From an uncultured Sphingomonadaceae bacterium (lineage in GTDB: Bacteria; Pseudomonadota; Alphaproteobacteria; Sphingomonadales; Sphingomonadaceae), in the NCBI GenBank assembly GCA_947493215.1, contig CANLQE010000003.1:62001-126000 (forward strand): a stretch of 64,000 nt of DNA, in the 5' to 3' direction. Positions 60,172 through 64,000 of the stretch are shown piece after piece. Within the stretch, counting starts at the first letter, position 1, and each line of letters starts with the position of its first letter. Position numbers and translations under genes: made by a program. The notes under the pieces were generated by a model that ran no database searches, was not told where the DNA came from, and worked only from the letters and a program-made list of their open reading frames with translations.

Positions 60172-61902
60172 TCAGGCCGCTTGTTGTTGCGTGCTCTTGT
60201 TTGGATTTCCGTGTTCATATTCGGCAAGGAAATGCAGCACTTCCTGCCGGTATTGATAAAATTTGGGATGTTCGAGCAAAGCCTTGCGGTCGCGGGGACG
60301 CGGCAAATCGACGTCCAGTATTTTGCCAATTGTAGCTCGCGGCCCGTTGGTCATCATGACCACTTTGTCGGCAAGTAATATTGCTTCATCCACATCGTGC
60401 GTGACCATGATCGCGGTGACTTTGGTGCGGTTCCACACTTCGATCAGCACATCCTGCAGATCCCAGCGGGTCAGACTGTCGAGCATCCCGAAAGGCTCGT
60501 CGAGCAGCAACAGTTTCGGGCTGAGCGCAAAGGCGCGGGCGATACCGACACGCTGACGCATGCCGTTTGACATATCGGCAGCCATTTTGTCCATCGCATC
60601 ACCAAGGCCCACGCGCTCAAGATAATATTCGACGATATCTCTGCGTTCGCTGCGTTTGGTGTGGGGATAAACCCGCTCCACGCCCAGAGCGACATTCTGA
60701 CGCGCGGTCAGCCAGGGCATCAAAGATGGCGCCTGAAACACAACGGCTTTGTCGGGTCCAGCGACATCGATTTCACGACCATCAAGAACAATGCCGCCAT
60801 CAGTAATCTCATTGAGACCCGCCGCCATCGTCAGAACGGTTGATTTTCCACACCCACTGTGACCGATCAGTGTGATAAACTCACCCTTGTCCATCAACAG
60901 GTTAACATCCTCCACTACAGTGAGCGGCCCTTTGGGCGTGGGATAGACTTTTTTAAGTTTAAAAAATTCCAGATAACGATTTTTGAACGGACTTTTTGCC
61001 GCGTTAATATAGGCTTGCGGTAGCTCTAAGCCGCTGTTGCTTTTCCCTTGTCTAGCAGCGGCTAAATCGAGCGGAGCGACATCTGGCAAATCGGCAAAAG
61101 ACTGCTGCACGCCGCCGTCATCATTATTCAACAAATCGAGATAACCGACAATTTTACTGCGCAGGCTCTTATAGGCAGGATCATCGTTCATTTCTTCGCG
61201 ATCGCGCGGACGGCTAACATTCACATCGAATATCTGACCAATTATGGCTGAAGGTGCCGGCGTAAGAACAGCCACGCGATCGGCTAACAGCAAGGCCTCA
61301 TCAACATCGTTCGTGACCAATAATATCGTACGCTTTTCCTGTTTACGGATGCGTTCAATCTCGTCCTGCAACTTGGCACGGGTCAAAGCGTCGAGGGCTG
61401 ACAACGGTTCATCCAAAAGAAGTATCTCTGGTTCCATCGCGAGCGCTCGTGCAACAGCAACGCGTTGCCGCATTCCGCCGGAAAGCTGAGAAGGTTTGCG
61501 ATCCATCGCGTGATCCAACCCAACCAGTTTGATTTTATCATGGACTAGCGCCTTGCGCTCTTCCTTGGACTTATCTTTATGAATCGCGTCAACAGCCAGC
61601 CCGACATTTGCTTCCACCGACAACCAAGGGAAAAGCGAATAGCTTTGGAATACCAGTCCGCGGTCTTTTCCGGGGCCATCGCACGGCGTGCCGTTTACGA
61701 GTATTTCTCCGCCGTCCGGCTCTATGAGACCCGCGATACAATTGATCAACGTGGTTTTTCCGGCGCCAGAAAAACCAAGAATTGCGATAAATTCACCATC
61801 GGCAATATCGAGATTAATATTGCTTAAAACATCACTTCTTGTGCCGCTGCCATCAACATAATATTTGCTGACATTTTTCAGTGCGAGAGCAGGAGTGGTC
61901 AT
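60172..61902 (-). CDS. Nitrate ABC transporter, fused double ATPase
   Basis: A 576-residue protein with two complete ABC modules in one chain. The first (residues 1-260) has GFSGAGKTTLINCI and LSGGMRQRVAVARA; the second (about 310-560) has GHSGCGKSTVLTMA and MSNGMRQRVGIARA. Both end in the VTxDVDEAxLLAD switch region. Cyanobacterial nitrate systems use separate NrtC and NrtD; the fusion replaces both, and the NrtC-type solute-binding domain is absent. AAAGGA precedes the ATG. It energises uptake with the permease encoded just upstream. Confidence 0.92.
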   Translation of the reverse strand: MTTPALALKNVSKYYVDGSGTRSDVLSNINLDIADGEFIAILGFSGAGKTTLINCIAGLIEPDGGEILVNGTPCDGPGKDRGLVFQSYSLFPWLSVEANVGLAVDAIHKDKSKEERKALVHDKIKLVGLDHAMDRKPSQLSGGMRQRVAVARALAMEPEILLLDEPLSALDALTRAKLQDEIERIRKQEKRTILLVTNDVDEALLLADRVAVLTPAPSAIIGQIFDVNVSRPRDREEMNDDPAYKSLRSKIVGYLDLLNNDDGGVQQSFADLPDVAPLDLAAARQGKSNSGLELPQAYINAAKSPFKNRYLEFFKLKKVYPTPKGPLTVVEDVNLLMDKGEFITLIGHSGCGKSTVLTMAAGLNEITDGGIVLDGREIDVAGPDKAVVFQAPSLMPWLTARQNVALGVERVYPHTKRSERRDIVEYYLERVGLGDAMDKMAADMSNGMRQRVGIARAFALSPKLLLLDEPFGMLDSLTRWDLQDVLIEVWNRTKVTAIMVTHDVDEAILLADKVVMMTNGPRATIGKILDVDLPRPRDRKALLEHPKFYQYRQEVLHFLAEYEHGNPNKSTQQQAA

Positions 61903-61913
61903 ATTTTATCCTT

Positions 61914-62981
61914 TCACACTGTACGATTACGGCTAACGAGATTTTCAAGCATCATCATCAGCCGGTCGAGCATGAAACCGATAAGACCGATGACAATTAC
62001 TGCGAACATGATGCGGGCCAGAGATTGGCTGGAGCCGTTTTGAAATTCGTCCCAAACAAACTTTCCGAGACCCGGGTTTTGCGCCAGCATTTCGGCGGCG
62101 ATCAAGACCATCCAACCCACGCCGAGCGACAGACGCATGCCGGTAAAAATATAGGGAAGCGCCGAAGGAAGCACCAACCGGGTTAGTTTGGCGAACCAGC
62201 CAAGCCGCAGCACACGGCCAACATTAAGCAGATCCTTATCAATCGACGCTGTTCCAACAGCCGTGTTTATCAATGTGGTCCATAGCGAGCAAAGCATCAC
62301 CACAATGGCTGAAATTACGAAGCTCTTGGGCAGGCTAGGATCAGGGTCGGTCATAGTGGCAGAAATGACCATCGTAACGATAGGTAACCAAGCCAGTGGG
62401 CTTACCGGTTTCATGATCTGGATAAGCGGATTGATGGCAGCATTGATTGTCTTTGAAAGACCACAGATCAGACCAATGGGAACCGCCACAATGGTCGCCA
62501 GAAAGAAACCTAGCGCCACCGTCATGAGTGATGTCCAGATTTGATCAAGAAATGTCGGTGATCCGCTATACTCAAAATTCTGTACCGGGTTTCCAGCAGC
62601 TATCGCTGCGGCATTTCTTGTCTCTTGAGCCGCGTAAAAGGCTGCTTTGTCGACTTGGGTGGCGGACCATTCGTTATAAAGAGCGATGCCCTGGGTACCA
62701 ACTTCAACTGGTCCGGGCAGACTACCAAGCGACGTATCCACTTGCGGTGCAAGCAATGCCCAAAGTCCCAAAAAAGCGATGATGCCGATCATAGGGATAG
62801 TGATAAACTTGACCATTTTGATCAGCTTTGGGTTCGCTAGAACCGCCTTGCGATTTTGCGCGTCACTTTGCTCTTGGCTCTCACTTGCATGAGAATTCAG
62901 CGGTGAACTATTGCTCGTTTCGCTCACAGCAGATGACGAATTGCTATCCAAAAGCTCAGAATTTTCAACAACGGTTGCCAT
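61914..62981 (-). CDS. nrtB: Nitrate ABC transporter permease
   Basis: A 355-residue BPD-type inner-membrane permease. After a polar, Ser-rich N-terminus of 50 residues come membrane segments and a long periplasmic loop. The coupling motif LVLPSALPYIFTGMRLSLGVGWMVLIAAEML is near the C-terminus. The ATPase gene begins 11 bp further on. Nitrate as substrate follows from NrtA and the operon; cyanate or taurine permeases look similar. Confidence 0.92.
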   Translation of the reverse strand: MATVVENSELLDSNSSSAVSETSNSSPLNSHASESQEQSDAQNRKAVLANPKLIKMVKFITIPMIGIIAFLGLWALLAPQVDTSLGSLPGPVEVGTQGIALYNEWSATQVDKAAFYAAQETRNAAAIAAGNPVQNFEYSGSPTFLDQIWTSLMTVALGFFLATIVAVPIGLICGLSKTINAAINPLIQIMKPVSPLAWLPIVTMVISATMTDPDPSLPKSFVISAIVVMLCSLWTTLINTAVGTASIDKDLLNVGRVLRLGWFAKLTRLVLPSALPYIFTGMRLSLGVGWMVLIAAEMLAQNPGLGKFVWDEFQNGSSQSLARIMFAVIVIGLIGFMLDRLMMMLENLVSRNRTV

Positions 62982-63007
62982 TTTCGCTAATTCCCTTTTT
63001 ACGATCG

Positions 63008-64000
63008 CTATTTCACACCTGCGGCGGTGACCGTTTGGCCCATTTTCAAACCAATGTTGAACTTGGCGAGATAGGCATTAGGTGCTTTGCCATCATAGGT
63101 AATGCCGTCGATGAACCCTGATTGTTCAGCCTTGAAGCCATCTGTCTCGGGCAGGCTATCGGCTGGAATGACGCCATCGGCAGCTAGTTTTGTGGCAGCC
63201 GCCAAATAAAGGTCTGGGCGATAGACTGCCTTGGCTGTGTCAAAATACCAATCGTCTGATTTATCTTCCGCTATCTGACCCCAGCGGCGCATCTGGGTCA
63301 AATACCAGATAGCATCGGAGTAAAATGGATAGCCCGCATAATCACGGAAGAAGATGTTAAAGTCAGGCGCGTCTCTTGTATCCCCGGCTTCAAAGGTGAA
63401 TTTCCCGGTCATGGACGCGCCAATCACTGCTTCGTCCGCGCCAACATAATTGGGTCTAGAGAGGATTTTTACCGCTTCTGCCCGGTTTGCGCCATTGTCC
63501 ACATCCAGCCATTGCTGGGCCTTGATAACGGCCCGAAGCATCGCGGCTGTTGTCGCCGGATATTTTTCGGCAAAGTCTTTGCGCAGGCCCAGGACTTTCT
63601 CGGGGTTTTTACTCCAAATTTCTTCGTCAGTAATGACCGGAACACCGATTTTCTTTTGCACCGCCGCCTGATTCCAAGGCTCACCAACGCAATAACCATC
63701 AATGGTACCTGCCTCTAACGTTGCCGGCATTTGTGGCGGCGGCGTAACGGAAAGATTGGCTTCAGCAGATATCATGCTCGACACATCACCGGGCGAATAA
63801 TAACCAGGATTTACCCCGCCGGCGGCCAACCAATAACGCAGCTCATAATTATGCGTCGAGACAGGGAAGACCATTCCCATGTTAAAAGGCTTTCCCTGCT
63901 CATTATATTTAGCAATGACAGGTTTCAAAGCAGATGCGCTGATCGGGTGCTTTGGCTTACCATCCGCATTTTTTGGCAAATCCGGTTCGATCATGTCCCA
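63008..64000 (-). CDS. nrtA: Nitrate ABC substrate-binding protein, 5' end beyond the window
   Basis: The C-terminal 330 residues of a CmpA/NrtA-type binding protein; the frame stays open at the right edge and an ATG at 63994 is internal. Family markers are KPFNMGMVFPVSTHNYELRYWLAAGGVNPGYY, GTIDGYCVGEPWNQAAV and FWxYAGYPFYSDAIWYLTQMRRWGQI-like sequence late in the protein. It binds nitrate in the periplasm and hands it to the permease encoded 26 bp downstream. Export signal and lipobox, if any, lie outside the window. Confidence 0.92.
   Translation of the reverse strand, partial: WDMIEPDLPKNADGKPKHPISASALKPVIAKYNEQGKPFNMGMVFPVSTHNYELRYWLAAGGVNPGYYSPGDVSSMISAEANLSVTPPPQMPATLEAGTIDGYCVGEPWNQAAVQKKIGVPVITDEEIWSKNPEKVLGLRKDFAEKYPATTAAMLRAVIKAQQWLDVDNGANRAEAVKILSRPNYVGADEAVIGASMTGKFTFEAGDTRDAPDFNIFFRDYAGYPFYSDAIWYLTQMRRWGQIAEDKSDDWYFDTAKAVYRPDLYLAAATKLAADGVIPADSLPETDGFKAEQSGFIDGITYDGKAPNAYLAKFNIGLKMGQTVTAAGVK

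Noticed and set aside
60123..60329. Longer porin reading with 69 extra residues
   Set aside because: The extension lacks a signal peptide and lies in the ABC ATPase gene, while the ATG at 60122 begins a typical signal peptide.
59157..60335. A 392-codon frame opposite the porin gene
   Set aside because: It is the mirror of a well-supported signal-peptide porin, has no family features and no ribosome binding site.
1..64000. tRNA or rRNA genes, CRISPR arrays, complete insertion sequences
   Set aside because: No cloverleaf-like segments, spaced repeats or transposase genes with terminal inverted repeats were seen by eye.

Overview
The window is chromosomal DNA of an alphaproteobacterium, most likely a marine or freshwater member of the Sphingomonadales (Sphingorhabdus, Parasphingorhabdus or Sphingopyxis type). 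Pointers are a TonB-dependent receptor beside a TPR-sulfotransferase, a recombinase/DUF2924/DUF3489 module typical of alphaproteobacteria, and a short TGTCCGCTTTTGCGCCC-type palindrome scattered between genes. The genus is an inference; there is no rRNA or tRNA gene to settle it. Genes are dense, and most ambiguous starts were settled by Shine-Dalgarno sequences.

Layout. 1-1.5 kb: a serine recombinase cut by the left edge, with DUF2924 and DUF3489 partners. 1.6-4.5 kb: a small orphan gene, then a Rieske oxygenase and SRPBCC protein divergent from a TetR regulator. 4.6-7 kb: LysR divergent from an aldo/keto reductase, and small membrane proteins. 7.1-13.1 kb: a sulfide/persulfide detoxification locus (SulP permease, SQR-like flavoprotein, two YeeE/YedE proteins, persulfide-dioxygenase-like MBL hydrolase) divergent from a peroxiredoxin and a BigR-like ArsR repressor. 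13.3-33.2 kb: a set resembling low-oxygen or dormancy regulons: a second peroxiredoxin, FMN-binding protein, DUF2267, PfkB kinase, a 2831-residue cyclic beta-1,2-glucan synthase, a universal stress protein, a Crp/Fnr regulator, PEP synthase, a P-type cation ATPase, D-lactate dehydrogenase and an alcohol-dehydrogenase remnant. 33.5-42.2 kb: a second copy of the orphan gene, TonB receptor, TPR-sulfotransferase, BCCT transporter, exported HD hydrolase and a lipoprotein alpha/beta hydrolase. 42.4-50 kb: a YbbAP-like ABC system divergent from a two-component system, with an exported hydrolase and an amidohydrolase. 50.1-52.1 kb: PhzF, ArsR and PaiB proteins. 52.6-64 kb: a nitrate assimilation operon on the minus strand (nrtA-nrtB-nrtDC-porin-nirB-nirD-nasA-cobA), cut by the right edge.

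How it fits together. The strongest regulatory reading is at the stress cluster: a perfect TTGAC-N4-GTCAA site sits about 41 bp before the likely transcription start of the stress-protein/glucan-synthase/PfkB operon, next to a Crp/Fnr protein that has the Fnr DNA-reading residues but no iron-sulfur cysteines. The BigR-like repressor has lost both cysteines used by known BigR persulfide sensors although its operon is intact. The two-component system has matching 11-bp-spaced direct repeats before its own gene and before the downstream hydrolase. The duplicated ~295-bp unit carrying the orphan gene shows many synonymous differences between copies, which indicates a real protein family.
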